From assembly GCF_006539725.1 (NCBI RefSeq), contig NZ_BJNO01000003.1, positions 329,665-393,664 of the forward strand: 64,000 nt of DNA, in the 5' to 3' direction. Made by a program: the position numbers and the translations under genes. The notes beneath the pieces are model-generated. The model was not told the DNA's origin and did no database searches. It worked only from the letters and a program-made list of their open reading frames with translations. The DNA is from Klebsiella terrigena (GTDB lineage: Bacteria; Pseudomonadota; Gammaproteobacteria; Enterobacterales; Enterobacteriaceae). Shown here piece by piece: positions 36,035 to 45,354 of this stretch (the first letter of the stretch is position 1; each line of letters begins with the position of its first letter).

Positions 36035-37063
36035 ATGGTTCCATCACAGAAGAATACATTTGGTCGTACAGATATTCAGGTCACGGCAATGGGCTACGGC
36101 GCGGCGCCGATTGGCAACATCTTTCGCCCGATCGGCGAGCAAGAGTCAGAAAAGATGATCCATCAGGCATGGGACAGCGGTCTGCGCTATTTTGATACGG
36201 CACCGCTGTACGGACATGGCCTGAGCGAAGCGAGGATTGGGCACGGTCTGCGCTGGTATCCGCGCGATGAATACGTGCTCTCCAGCAAAGTCGGCCGTCT
36301 GCTGAAGCCGAAAAAACGCGGTGAATTTGATTCCGGGGCGTGGGTCAATCCGCTGCCGTTTGAGGCGATTTTTGATTATTCCTACTCTGCGACCATGCGT
36401 TCGATTGAAGACAGCCTGCAGCGCATGGGGCTGGAGCATATCGATATCGCCTTCATTCACGACTGTGATGTTTATACCCACGGCGATAAGCAGCCTCACT
36501 ATTTTCGTCAGGCGATGGACGGCGCGTGGCGTGCGCTGGCGCAGCTTCGGGATGAAGGGGTAATTAAAGCCGTCGGTATGGGCGTCAACGAGTGGGAGGT
36601 TTGTCATGCGGCGCTGCAGGAGGCCGACTTCGACTGCTTCCTGCTGGCCGGGCGCTATACGCTGCTGGAGCAGGAGGCGTTAAAAGCGTTTCTGCCGCTG
36701 TGCGAGGAACGTAACGCGGCGGTGGTGATCGGCGGAGGATTCAACAGCGGGATTCTGGCGACCGGGGCGGTTGAGAACGCGAAGTACAACTACGGCCCGG
36801 CGAGCCAGGCGATTCTGGCAAAGGTGAGAGAAATTGAAAATGTCTGCCGCGATTACCAGGTCAGCCTACCGGCGGCCGCGCTTCAGTTTGTGCTGGCTCA
36901 TCCGGCGGTACCCACTATTATTCCCGGCACACGTACGGTGGCGCAGCTGGAAAACTGCCTGGAGTGGATTGCCGCGCCGATCCCGGATGATTTCTGGCGT
37001 ACGCTGCAGCAGCAGGGGCTGCTGGATGAGGGCGCGCCCACGCCGGCAGACCGTCAGCCCTGA
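36035..37063 (+). CDS. Aldo-keto reductase, aldose 1-dehydrogenase-like
   Basis: 342 residues, (beta/alpha)8 aldo-keto reductase. It has RYFDTAPLYGHGLSEARIG (catalytic Asp and Tyr), VLSSKVGRLL (Lys) and DIAFIHDCD (His), and the NADP-binding end HPAVPTIIPGTRTVAQLENC. It resembles D-threo-aldose/L-fucose 1-dehydrogenases and pyridoxal 4-dehydrogenase, which oxidise a cyclic hemiacetal to a lactone. The ribosome site is GGAGGG. It forms a monocistronic unit of the regulon ending in a strong terminator. Confidence 0.88.
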   Translation: MVPSQKNTFGRTDIQVTAMGYGAAPIGNIFRPIGEQESEKMIHQAWDSGLRYFDTAPLYGHGLSEARIGHGLRWYPRDEYVLSSKVGRLLKPKKRGEFDSGAWVNPLPFEAIFDYSYSATMRSIEDSLQRMGLEHIDIAFIHDCDVYTHGDKQPHYFRQAMDGAWRALAQLRDEGVIKAVGMGVNEWEVCHAALQEADFDCFLLAGRYTLLEQEALKAFLPLCEERNAAVVIGGGFNSGILATGAVENAKYNYGPASQAILAKVREIENVCRDYQVSLPAAALQFVLAHPAVPTIIPGTRTVAQLENCLEWIAAPIPDDFWRTLQQQGLLDEGAPTPADRQP

Positions 37064-37078
37064 ATAAAGAAACGGCAT

Positions 37079-37110
37079 AAAAAAGGTGCTCTTGTTGAGC
37101 ACCTTTTTTG
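37079..37110. terminator. Bidirectional terminator between aldo-keto reductase and alcohol dehydrogenase genes
   Basis: AAAAAAGGTGCTC-TTGTT-GAGCACCTTTTTT: an eight-base-pair stem with an A-run and a T-run, serving both converging units. Confidence 0.9.
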
Positions 37111-37142
37111 ATCCTGTCTGGCTTATTCGCGTCGCTAAAGCT

Positions 37143-38186
37143 TCACTCCTGCGCGATGCGCAGCTGGATTTTCAAATACTGCGGCTGCGCGAGCAGGGAG
37201 GTGAAAACCTGCTGAATATCCTCCAGCGGGTGGACGGACTGGCAAAAAGGAGCGGTAATAAATCGTTGATGCTGCAGCAGATGCAGCGCCTGGTGCATAT
37301 CTTCTCCCATCCCGGCTACGCTGCCCTGAATCCTTTGCTCTTTTAAAATAATCTCCAGCGGCCTGATGGCGATGTCGGTTTCGCCGTCGGTTAAGCCAAA
37401 GGCCAGCAGCCGTCCGCCGGGACGCATAAACGTCAGCGCCTGTTTGTAGAGCTCGGGATGGCCGACGCTTTCTATGACCACATCGGCGCCGCGGCCCTGG
37501 GTGAGCTGCTTTATTTGCTCCAGCGCGCGTTCCGGGTCGGTGATGACGCAGTCTGCACCGCACTGCCCGGCGAGCTCGGCGCGCTGCGGATTCAGCTCGA
37601 CGGCAATAATCGGAGCGGCTCCCAGCAGGCGCGCCATCTGAATATGCATATTGCCCACCGGGCCTGCGCCGATGACCACTACCGACTCTGCCACGCTGAG
37701 GCCGATTTTTTTACCGGCGCGCACCACGCAGGAGAACGGCTCGGTCAAACAGGCAACGCTATCCGTAATCTCGTCGCCGACGGGAATCACCAGGCGGGCC
37801 GGAACGGCCACGTACTGTGCAAAAGCGCCGTGGGTGTGGATGCCGAGCTGGCGGATCTCCGGGCAGTTTAGCAACTCGTTGCGCCGGCAATAATAGCAGT
37901 GGCCGCAGCTGATATTGATATCGGCAACCACCCGCTGGCCCGGCGCCAGGGTCGCAACGCGACGGCCCACGGCAACAATTTCCCCGCTAAACTCATGGCC
38001 GGGAATTAACGGTAGCTTATCCTGGGCATAGTGGCCGTTATAGATATGGATATCCGTTCCACAGATCGAACACTGGCTGACGCGAATGAGGACCTCGTCA
38101 TCGCCGTATTCGGGGACCGGAACCTGGCGTATTTCGAAATTTTTGGCTGCGGTAAGCACCGCTGCTTTCATTAATTTGGGGATCAT
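37143..38186 (-). CDS. Zinc-dependent medium-chain alcohol/polyol dehydrogenase
   Basis: 347 residues. Catalytic zinc ligands sit in CSICGTDIH and GHEFSGE; the structural zinc cluster is CGHCYYCRRNELLNC; the NAD site is VVIGAGPVGNMHIQMAR. It resembles sorbitol and threonine dehydrogenases and probably oxidises the imported polyol or sugar. It is the last gene of the five-gene ABC-importer operon, 12 bases after permease 2, which ties its substrate to the importer. The ATG at 38186 follows a GGAG; an internal ATG at 38171 is possible. Confidence 0.9.
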   Translation of the reverse strand: MIPKLMKAAVLTAAKNFEIRQVPVPEYGDDEVLIRVSQCSICGTDIHIYNGHYAQDKLPLIPGHEFSGEIVAVGRRVATLAPGQRVVADINISCGHCYYCRRNELLNCPEIRQLGIHTHGAFAQYVAVPARLVIPVGDEITDSVACLTEPFSCVVRAGKKIGLSVAESVVVIGAGPVGNMHIQMARLLGAAPIIAVELNPQRAELAGQCGADCVITDPERALEQIKQLTQGRGADVVIESVGHPELYKQALTFMRPGGRLLAFGLTDGETDIAIRPLEIILKEQRIQGSVAGMGEDMHQALHLLQHQRFITAPFCQSVHPLEDIQQVFTSLLAQPQYLKIQLRIAQE

Positions 38187-38198
38187 GGCCGGCTCCGG

Positions 38199-39260
38199 TT
38201 ATTTAACGGTAGAAATTTTAGATCGATCGATGGTCATCGCAATGGCCGCAATCATCAGCGCCCCGAAGAAGATCTGCTGCGCCTGCGCTTCAACGTTAAG
38301 GTAGGTCATACTGGTGCGAATGACGGCGACGATCAGAGTGCCGATAAGCGTGCTCAGTACGCCCCCCACGCCGCCGGTCAGCGGCGTGCCGCCTAGCAGC
38401 ACCGCGACAATCGCCGGGAGCAGGAACTGATCGGCCATCGTCGGCGATGCGCCGGAAAGACGGGTCGCCAGCAGCACTCCGGCGGCGGCGGCGAACGCGC
38501 CGGCGATGGCAAAGGTGAGGATCTTCACCTTGACCACCTTCACGCCGCTGGCGAGCGCGGCGGATTCCCCGGCGCCAAGCGCCTTCATATGGCGTCCCAG
38601 CGCGGTACGTCTCTCCATCAGCAGCGCCAGCAGCAGCAGTACGGCGGCGATAACGATCTCCGTCGGTAGCGTAAAGACGGTGGTGGTCATCCAGCCCACC
38701 GTCTGGCTGCGAATATCCCCTGGAATATAAAACGCGCGCTGTCCGGAAATCACCTGTCCAGTAGCGTAGGCAATTCCTCCGACGGCGAGGGTGGTAATGA
38801 AGGACGATATTTTAAAACGCGTGTGCACCCAGCCGGATACGGCGCCGAACAGCGCGCCGATAGCCAGCGTAAGCGGAATAGCCAGCACGCCAATTTGCGA
38901 TAGCAGAATGACCAGCACGACCGTTGACATGCTGGCAATCGACTGGGCGGATAAATCTATCCCGCCGATATAAATCACAAAGGTCATGCCAATCGCCATA
39001 ATAAACAGCGTAGATGCATCCTGCAGCAGCTGGAATATATTGTCGGGCTTAAGAAAATCCGGGTTATAGAGGCTGACGAGGGCCACTAATACTGCCAGGG
39101 TCAGTATCGGTAAATAACGGGTGATTTTTTCACGCCCGGTCAGCGGCGGCCGCGTCGGGCTACCGATATTATTGTTTGTCGGCACTGCTAATGAATCAGA
39201 ACGGATTATTTTCATGGAGATGGGCCTTAATAACCTAGACGAAATGCTGCAATAATTCAT
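38199..39260 (-). CDS. Sugar ABC transporter permease (RbsC-type), second copy
   Basis: 353 residues, about ten hydrophobic segments with family features MTFVIYIGGIDLSAQS, LGRHMKALGAGESAALASGVKV and VLLGGTPLTGGVGG. Together with the permease at 40746 it probably forms a heterodimeric channel. The reading from 39260 overlaps the end of the ATPase gene by 26 bases and has a GGAG nearby; an internal ATG at 39215 is also possible. Confidence 0.88.
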   Translation of the reverse strand: MNYCSISSRLLRPISMKIIRSDSLAVPTNNNIGSPTRPPLTGREKITRYLPILTLAVLVALVSLYNPDFLKPDNIFQLLQDASTLFIMAIGMTFVIYIGGIDLSAQSIASMSTVVLVILLSQIGVLAIPLTLAIGALFGAVSGWVHTRFKISSFITTLAVGGIAYATGQVISGQRAFYIPGDIRSQTVGWMTTTVFTLPTEIVIAAVLLLLALLMERRTALGRHMKALGAGESAALASGVKVVKVKILTFAIAGAFAAAAGVLLATRLSGASPTMADQFLLPAIVAVLLGGTPLTGGVGGVLSTLIGTLIVAVIRTSMTYLNVEAQAQQIFFGALMIAAIAMTIDRSKISTVK

Positions 39261-40749
39261 ATTGCTCCGGGCGCTTCTCTTCGCAGCCGGTAAACTGATG
39301 CATCAGTCGGCCGTCCTTAAAAATAGCGATGGTGTGGGCGAGGCCAATAGCCTCCTCCAGAGAGTCGGCTATCAAAATCACGCCGCACTGCTCATCGGTG
39401 AAGTCGCGTACTAAGTCATAGACGTCCTCTTTGGCACCGATATCGAGGCCGCGGGTAGGGTGGTCAAGCAGGATGATTTTCGCCTCAGCGGTCCGCCATT
39501 TCGACAGCACCACCTTTTGCTGATTGCCGCCGGAAAGCTTGCTGCACTGCGTATCAATACTGGCGGTTTTAATCGATAGCTTTTTAACCCACTGATTTGC
39601 CAGCCTGCGCTCGTGATGGACCTGCAGCAGTCCGCCGCGGGAATAGTCCTGCAGATTGGCGAGAGTAATATTTTCCACCACCGACATGCCTTCGACGATA
39701 CCCTCGATTTTGCGCTCACGAGGGATATATCCCACCCCCTCAGCGATGCTGTGGCTGGGGCTAAATTTGCGTACCGGTCTACCGTTAAGGATCACCTCTC
39801 CCCGTTCCGGCTGCATCAATCCGAAGATAGAGCGGATGATTTCCTCGGTACCGGCGCCATCGGTTCCGACCAGCGCCAGCACTTCGCCGGCGTGTAGCGA
39901 CAGCGAGACGTCTTTATAATGGCCCGGCAGCGAAATATTCTTTAACTCGACTAAGGTCGTCTCTTTGTTAATTCGGTGCTTACGATGTTCGCGATAGTAG
40001 CGTTCGTCGATATCGCGACCGACCATCTGGCGCTGAATATTCACCACATCGAACCGGTCGCGGGTGAGCATATCCATAACCTGCCCATCCTTCATGACGT
40101 AGATGCGATCGGACAGCGCCATCACTTCATCAAGGCGATGCGAAACGAAAATAAAGGAGGCCCGGCTTTTGAGCTCTCTGACCAGTTCAAACAGCAGTTC
40201 TATTTCCTGGGTCGGCAGGACCGAAGTCGGTTCGTCGAGCAGGATAATTAAATGGCCGCTGCTTCTCTCCTCAAGGGTCAGGACCTTCGCCAGCTCTACC
40301 AGCTGACGTTGGGTAAAGGAGAGCTCGGAAGTCATTGTCTGCGGATCGATATCCAGTTTGACTTTCGCCAGCTGCTTTCTGGCCGCCGTCGCCATCTTTT
40401 TCCAGTTAATCACACCCAGCTTTTTAAACGGCTGTTCAAAACCGAGAAAAATATTCTCCATTACGCTCAGATTGGAGATAAGCGACTGCTCCTGAAATAC
40501 CATCCCGATACCCTGCATCATGGCATCGCGCGGGGTGCGAAAGACGACCGGCTGACCGTTGATCAGCAATTCGCCTTTATCATGCTGATAGGCGCCGTAA
40601 ATTATCTTCATCAGCGTCGATTTTCCGGCGCCATTTTCACCGACCAATCCGACAATTTCACCGGGATTAATTTGCAGATTGATATTCTGCAAGGCCAGTA
40701 CGCCCGGGAACGATTTACCCACATTTTTGAATTCAAGCATAATCGTCAC
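39235..40749 (-). CDS. Sugar ABC transporter ATPase (RbsA-type, two domains)
   Basis: 504 residues. Domain 1 has Walker [10 protein letters not shown], signature [13 protein letters not shown] (weak, as usual in this family) and Walker [10 protein letters not shown]. Domain 2 has the degenerate P-loop GTDGAGTEE, signature [14 protein letters not shown] and [12 protein letters not shown] (DHPT rather than DEPT). Start is GTG at 40749, overlapping the upstream permease stop; an ATG at 40740 is the alternative. It powers the importer encoded around it. Confidence 0.92.
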   Translation of the reverse strand: MTIMLEFKNVGKSFPGVLALQNINLQINPGEIVGLVGENGAGKSTLMKIIYGAYQHDKGELLINGQPVVFRTPRDAMMQGIGMVFQEQSLISNLSVMENIFLGFEQPFKKLGVINWKKMATAARKQLAKVKLDIDPQTMTSELSFTQRQLVELAKVLTLEERSSGHLIILLDEPTSVLPTQEIELLFELVRELKSRASFIFVSHRLDEVMALSDRIYVMKDGQVMDMLTRDRFDVVNIQRQMVGRDIDERYYREHRKHRINKETTLVELKNISLPGHYKDVSLSLHAGEVLALVGTDGAGTEEIIRSIFGLMQPERGEVILNGRPVRKFSPSHSIAEGVGYIPRERKIEGIVEGMSVVENITLANLQDYSRGGLLQVHHERRLANQWVKKLSIKTASIDTQCSKLSGGNQQKVVLSKWRTAEAKIILLDHPTRGLDIGAKEDVYDLVRDFTDEQCGVILIADSLEEAIGLAHTIAIFKDGRLMHQFTGCEEKRPEQYELLQHFV

Positions 40750-41711
40750 TTCACTATTTGCAGACGTTTACGATTAGTGACTAATGCCACCGAGATGATA
40801 ACCAGAGCGCCCAGAACGCCTTGCTGGATATAGGTCGGGAAGCCGACCAGCACCATGCCGTTGTTAATGACGTTGATAATCAGTACCCCAACCAGGCTTT
40901 GCCACACGCCGCCGTTGCCGCCCATTAAGGAGGTGCCACCGACGACGACGGAGGTGATGGCGATAAAGGTATAGCCATCGCCAAGGTTGCTGGCGACCGA
41001 GCCCAGGCGGGCGACGGCAAAGACGGCACCCAGGCCGTAAAACACGCCGGCCAGCGCAAAACCAAGCACGCGAATACGTTTTACCGACAGACCAGACGCA
41101 TAGGCCTGGTGTTCGCCGCCACCGATGGCATAAAAATTACGCCCCAGCGCGGTATAGCGCTGAATAAACCAGGCAAATAGCAGGGCTGCCCCGGCGAGAT
41201 AGACCATCAGCGGGAAATCAAAAATACGCTCGGTCAGCAGTAATCTGAATACCGGGTCGGGGAGAGGAATACGTTCGCCGCCGGTCGTCACCATCGTGAC
41301 GCCAATTAAGCTAAAACCGATACCCAGGCTAACCAGGAATGAGGGGATTTTGAGCTTCACGTGAATAAGGCCGTTGATCAGCCCGCAGGCTGCAGAAATA
41401 AGGATCGCGGCGGGGATCGCCAAATAACCGAGTTCGTTAAAACCGCCCAGCTTCACCATGATGATTGCCAGCATGGAGCCGCAGAAAGCCATAATGCCTT
41501 CAATTGACAGGTCGATCGAACCCATAATAATGATAAACGTCACGCCAATGGCAATCATTAACGGCGCGGCGCTGGCGGTCAGTAAACGTGAGAAGTTACG
41601 CACCGATAAAAAACCCGGGTAAACAACGCTGATGATGGTGCAAAGCAGCAGCAGCACCATCAGCGGCGCCCATTTGCGCAAAAAATCTTTGTAGCCTGAA
41701 TGTGATGACAT
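40746..41711 (-). CDS. Sugar ABC transporter permease (RbsC-type), first copy
   Basis: 321 residues, about nine membrane segments, with GVTFIIIMGSIDLSIEGIMAFCG, LGRNFYAIGGGEHQAYASGLSVKRIR and VVGGTSLMGGNGGVW typical of the ribose/galactose permease family. It lies between the binding protein and ATPase genes and overlaps the ATPase start. Confidence 0.9.
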   Translation of the reverse strand: MSSHSGYKDFLRKWAPLMVLLLLCTIISVVYPGFLSVRNFSRLLTASAAPLMIAIGVTFIIIMGSIDLSIEGIMAFCGSMLAIIMVKLGGFNELGYLAIPAAILISAACGLINGLIHVKLKIPSFLVSLGIGFSLIGVTMVTTGGERIPLPDPVFRLLLTERIFDFPLMVYLAGAALLFAWFIQRYTALGRNFYAIGGGEHQAYASGLSVKRIRVLGFALAGVFYGLGAVFAVARLGSVASNLGDGYTFIAITSVVVGGTSLMGGNGGVWQSLVGVLIINVINNGMVLVGFPTYIQQGVLGALVIISVALVTNRKRLQIVK

Positions 41712-41780
41712 GGTCGACCTTCACTCATTGAATTTATAACGTCTTCATCGACAATAAATATCTGCAGAAGAGTGGGGGAA

Positions 41781-42896
41781 CTACAATTTGCGATATTGAA
41801 TTGGCCCCTTCGACGCCTGCCAGAAATTATTCCAGTCGTTCACCGGCGTATTGACGATATTGTCCTGATACCATTTCTGCGCATCGTCTTTGGTTATCAT
41901 GATCGTCGGACCATAAAATTCGCGATGCTCATGCGGCTCAGCGGAGGGTTTGAAGCTGCCGATAGCCGCATGGTGAGCCAGTGAAAGCGCAATGCCTCCT
42001 GCCCAGTACGGGTCGGTGCTTACGGTGCAGAGGATTTCACCGCTGATGCACAGCTTGACGGCGTCCGGGGTGCCGTCGTAGGAGACAATCGGGATCTGTC
42101 CCGCCAGCCCTTCGGCACGCAGAGCCTCAATAATGCCGAGGGTCATACTGTCGTTGGAGGAGAAGATACCTTTGATATCATCCCCGAAGCGGGTGAGCAT
42201 CGTCGACATCATGTCGTTGGCTTTCGAGGTGCTCCAGTCCGCATCCTGCCAGTCCAGCAGCTTGATATCCGGGTTCTCCTTCAGTTTGTGCATCAGCCCC
42301 GCTTTACGCTCAATCGCCGGGACGTTGGAGGCGATCCCTCCCAGCCCGACAATCCCGCCTTTTTTCCCCATTGCGTCAAAGAGCAGCTGCGCACACTGCT
42401 GCGCCGGTTCGAAATCCGACCAGCTGATGTGGGCCACGTAGTTGTCACCAAAATCCCAGGGATGCAGATCGTCGGTTTTGTTCCAGATGGTGGTAATAAA
42501 CGCGCCGCGCTGCTGGCAGGCGGTCACGACAGCCCGCGCGTTAGGGGCATCGTTAGGATCGCAGCCGATCGCCAGCTTCCCTTCAGTTTTGGAAAGCAGG
42601 GCTTTGATATCCGAAAGAACTTTCTCGTTATTGCCACCGTTAATCAGGCTTACCATGGTCGCGTTTTGCGTTTTCGCATAAGACTTCCCGCCGGCGGCAA
42701 TCGCGTTCCAGTAGGAGTTGTCAGGATCTCGATAGCCCCAGGCCAGCGTGAGGTTTCCTCCTTCAGCCGCCATGGCTTTTGAGAGCGGGCTGATAAGCGG
42801 AAGCGCTGCCATGCCGCCGATGCCCAGGGCACTTTTCAGCAGGAATTCACGTCGGCTAATCACGCTTTGTTCAACGAATTTTTTAATAAATGACAT
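41781..42896 (-). CDS. Sugar ABC transporter binding protein with Tat signal
   Basis: 371 residues. The N-terminus carries a twin-arginine motif (ISRREFLLKSALG, residues 13-25) before a hydrophobic stretch and an AMA-type cleavage site, so the protein is exported folded. The mature part is a periplasmic-binding-protein type I fold of the RbsB class (IKALLSKTEGKLAIGCDPNDA, GIFSSNDSMTLGIIEALRAEGL, IVSYDGTPDAVKLC). First gene of the importer operon; AGGAAA ribosome site; operator site 8 lies 69 bases upstream. Confidence 0.9.
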   Translation of the reverse strand: MSFIKKFVEQSVISRREFLLKSALGIGGMAALPLISPLSKAMAAEGGNLTLAWGYRDPDNSYWNAIAAGGKSYAKTQNATMVSLINGGNNEKVLSDIKALLSKTEGKLAIGCDPNDAPNARAVVTACQQRGAFITTIWNKTDDLHPWDFGDNYVAHISWSDFEPAQQCAQLLFDAMGKKGGIVGLGGIASNVPAIERKAGLMHKLKENPDIKLLDWQDADWSTSKANDMMSTMLTRFGDDIKGIFSSNDSMTLGIIEALRAEGLAGQIPIVSYDGTPDAVKLCISGEILCTVSTDPYWAGGIALSLAHHAAIGSFKPSAEPHEHREFYGPTIMITKDDAQKWYQDNIVNTPVNDWNNFWQASKGPIQYRKL

Positions 42897-42964
42897 AGCG
42901 ATATTTCCTGTCTTTTCGATTTACATGAAGGCGTTAACCCGATTGAAAATACGTTACATGTAAA

Positions 42965-42978
42965 TAACTAATTACTTA
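42965..42978 (-). promoter_or_regulatory. TetR-type operator, site 8 (importer operon promoter)
   Basis: TAACTAATTACTTA within the 20-base palindrome 42960-42979 (outer arms GTAA/TTAC, two mismatched pairs). The right GTTA is CTTA. It lies 69-82 bases upstream of the binding-protein start. Confidence 0.7.
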
Positions 42979-43305
42979 CAAGTTGATGATATATCACCCG
43001 AGAAAGTAATTGGCAATGAAGCGCTTTGCGATTGGTTTACATGGCATTTTCATCCGACCAAAAAACGCCTAGCGCCCTGTTTTTTCTTATTATTTTTAAA
43101 TGTTCCCTTTGCGAATGAGTAAATGCTTTTTCACGGCTGTTTTCGCGGGGGTTAGCACTTATCAATATGATTTATATTATTTTTTATCAATTTTACCCTC
43201 CCGGGCTGTTTTGCTTGCGTTTGCGATATCAGTCACAAAGATTTTGCTGGCAATCTTCACCCGTCAGGCGTGGATTGTGCAGATCTCATATTTGCATATT
43301 GTAAG

Positions 43306-43319
43306 TAACTATTTATTTA
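43306..43319 (+). promoter_or_regulatory. TetR-type operator, site 9 (SDR operon promoter)
   Basis: TAACTATTTATTTA within the 20-base palindrome 43301-43320 (outer arms GTAA/TTAC). It is close in sequence to the reverse complement of site 8 and ends 21 bases before the ATG at 43341. Confidence 0.7.
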
Positions 43320-43340
43320 CAAGTGGTGAGGGTGATCGCT

Positions 43341-44159
43341 ATGATTTCGACGTATTCTCACTCCACAATGGGACAAGACATGACCGTTAAAACACGACAG
43401 GTAGCGTTTATCACCGGCGGAGCGCGCGGCATCGGTTTTGAGATTGCCGCAAAGCTGGCGCAGGCGGGCTTTGATATTGCGCTGAATGATTATCAGGATT
43501 CTGCGGCGCTGCAGGCATCGGTAGCGCGGCTAAAAGGCTGGGGCGTTAACGCCGTTGCCGTGCCCGGCGACGTGGCGGATATCAGCCTGCACGACAGGAT
43601 GCTGGCGCGGGCGGAGCATGAGCTGGGGCCGCTGACGACCTTTGTCAACAACGCCGGCGTATCGGTGACCAGCCGCGGCGATCTCCTCGACGTGACGCCG
43701 GAAAGCTACGATCGCTGCCAGGCCGTTAACGCTCGCGCCACATTCTTCCTCTGCCAGGCTTTTGCCCGGCGCCTGCTGGCCGGTGGCTGCTCTCCCGAAC
43801 TGCACTACAGCCTTATCGTCGTCTCTTCCTCGAACGCCTCTGCGGCCTCCATCAACCGAGGTGAGTACTGTGTATCAAAGGCCGGGGCGGCGATGGTGGC
43901 AAAACTATTCGCCTCGCGCCTCGCCAGGGTTGGGGTGCAGGTGTTTGATATTCAGCCGGGGCTGATTGCTACCGAAATGACGCAGCCTTCGCTGGCAATC
44001 TATCAACAGCGCGTCGATGAAGGCTTAACTCTGCTGCCGGAGCTGGGCACCCCGGCTCAGATAGGCACGATAGTCACCACTCTGGCCAGCGGCGGGATGC
44101 CCTATTTAACCGGCCAGGTGATTAGCGCCGACGGCGGAATGCTGGTTTCCCGTTTCTGA
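43341..44159 (+). CDS. Short-chain dehydrogenase/reductase
   Basis: 272 residues from the ATG at 43341, which has GAGGG at ideal spacing; the ATG at 43380 is the alternative. Classical SDR: TGGARGIGFEIA (NAD(P) loop), NNAGVS, catalytic Ser in IVVSSSNA, YCVSK (Tyr and Lys) and IQPGLIATEMT. First gene of the SDR-glycerate kinase-aldo-keto reductase operon. It probably reduces or oxidises a small hydroxy acid or sugar. Confidence 0.9.
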   Translation: MISTYSHSTMGQDMTVKTRQVAFITGGARGIGFEIAAKLAQAGFDIALNDYQDSAALQASVARLKGWGVNAVAVPGDVADISLHDRMLARAEHELGPLTTFVNNAGVSVTSRGDLLDVTPESYDRCQAVNARATFFLCQAFARRLLAGGCSPELHYSLIVVSSSNASAASINRGEYCVSKAGAAMVAKLFASRLARVGVQVFDIQPGLIATEMTQPSLAIYQQRVDEGLTLLPELGTPAQIGTIVTTLASGGMPYLTGQVISADGGMLVSRF

Positions 44160-44179
44160 TTGATAGCAGGTAAATCGCG

Positions 44180-45331
44180 ATGAAAATAATTATTGCCCCG
44201 GACTCCTTTAAAGAGAGCCTCTCCGCCAGCGCCGTTGCTGATGCCATCGAGCGGGGGCTTCGTCGAGCCCTGCCTGACGCGGAGTGCGTAAAGCTGCCGA
44301 TAGCTGACGGCGGTGAAGGCACGGTTGATGCGCTGATAAACGCGACCTCGGGCCAGCGGATTTCGGTTGCGGTAACCGGGCCGATGGGGACGCCGGTGAA
44401 CGGCTTTTTCGGCCTGCTTGGCGAGGGGAAAACGGCGGTCATTGAGGTTGCTGCCGCCTGCGGCCTGCAGTGGGTTGCTCCGGAGGACCGGGATCCGCTG
44501 TTCGCGACCAGCTACGGAGTTGGGGAGCTGATTAAAGCGGCACTGGATCGCGACGTCGATAAAATAATTATTGGCCTCGGAGGCAGTGCTACCAATGAAG
44601 GAGGAATTGGTATGCTGCAGGCATTGGGCTGCCGCTGCACCACCGCCGCCGGGGAGGACGTCCCCTGGGGAGCCGGAGGGCTTGATGAGCTGGCTGACAT
44701 CGATCTCAGCGGCCTGGATCCGCGATTAGCCCGGGTGGAGCTGCTGTTGGCCTGCGACGTCAACAATACGTTGCTCGGCGAGCGGGGCGCGACCGCGGTC
44801 TTCGGTCCGCAAAAAGGGGTAACCGCGCAAACGGCGGTGAGGATTGAAAGTAACCTGGCGCGGATTGCCACGATCCTCAAAACCAGCTTCGGAGACGATA
44901 TCGCCACCCTCAAGGGCGGCGGTGCCGCTGGTGGGATCGGCGCCACGCTGCAGGGCGTGCTGAACGCAGAGATGGCCAGCGGGATCGATATTGTGCTCAA
45001 CACGCTGCATTTCGATGCGCAGGTGCGCGATGCCGATTTGGTCATTACCGGCGAGGGGCGGCTTGATGCACAGACCGGCGGCGGTAAGGGCCCTGCCGGC
45101 GTCATCAGCCGCGCTCATGCCCACGGCTGCCCCAGCATCGCGCTGGTCGGTTCGCTCGGCAGCGGATATGAAGCACTGTATGAACTCGGTTTAATCTCGG
45201 CGTTTTCGCTGGTCCCCGGCATTATTTCTTACGAGCGCGCCCTACGAGAGGCCGCCACTCTGCTGGAGTCGACGGCGTTTAATATCGCCTCGCTCTGGCA
45301 GCAGGCGGCGAATCAGCCGCTTCGCCGCTAA
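44180..45331 (+). CDS. Glycerate kinase (GlxK/GarK family)
   Basis: 383 residues of the class II glycerate kinase family: MKIIIAPDSFKESLSA, PIADGGEGTVDAL, GLGGSATNEGGIGMLQALG, FGPQKGVT, and GEGRLDAQTGGGKGP. It phosphorylates glycerate to 2-phosphoglycerate. In this operon it indicates that the pathway releases glycerate, or tartronate semialdehyde reduced to it by the SDR. Confidence 0.93.
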   Translation: MKIIIAPDSFKESLSASAVADAIERGLRRALPDAECVKLPIADGGEGTVDALINATSGQRISVAVTGPMGTPVNGFFGLLGEGKTAVIEVAAACGLQWVAPEDRDPLFATSYGVGELIKAALDRDVDKIIIGLGGSATNEGGIGMLQALGCRCTTAAGEDVPWGAGGLDELADIDLSGLDPRLARVELLLACDVNNTLLGERGATAVFGPQKGVTAQTAVRIESNLARIATILKTSFGDDIATLKGGGAAGGIGATLQGVLNAEMASGIDIVLNTLHFDAQVRDADLVITGEGRLDAQTGGGKGPAGVISRAHAHGCPSIALVGSLGSGYEALYELGLISAFSLVPGIISYERALREAATLLESTAFNIASLWQQAANQPLRR

Positions 45332-45354
45332 AACCGTCCTTTGAGGAAAAAGAT

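Larger units (their letters stand above)
42897..43340. other. Divergent regulatory region between importer and SDR operons
   Basis: 444 bases, AT-rich, with operator site 8 near the left promoter and site 9 near the right one. A small open frame at 43100-43390 has no recognisable homology and runs over site 9, so it is not called. Confidence 0.6.

Noticed and set aside
43100..43390. Open frame of 96 codons in the divergent importer/SDR region
   Set aside because: It runs through operator site 9 and the SDR start, has AT-rich low-complexity hydrophobic translation, and no homology was recognised.
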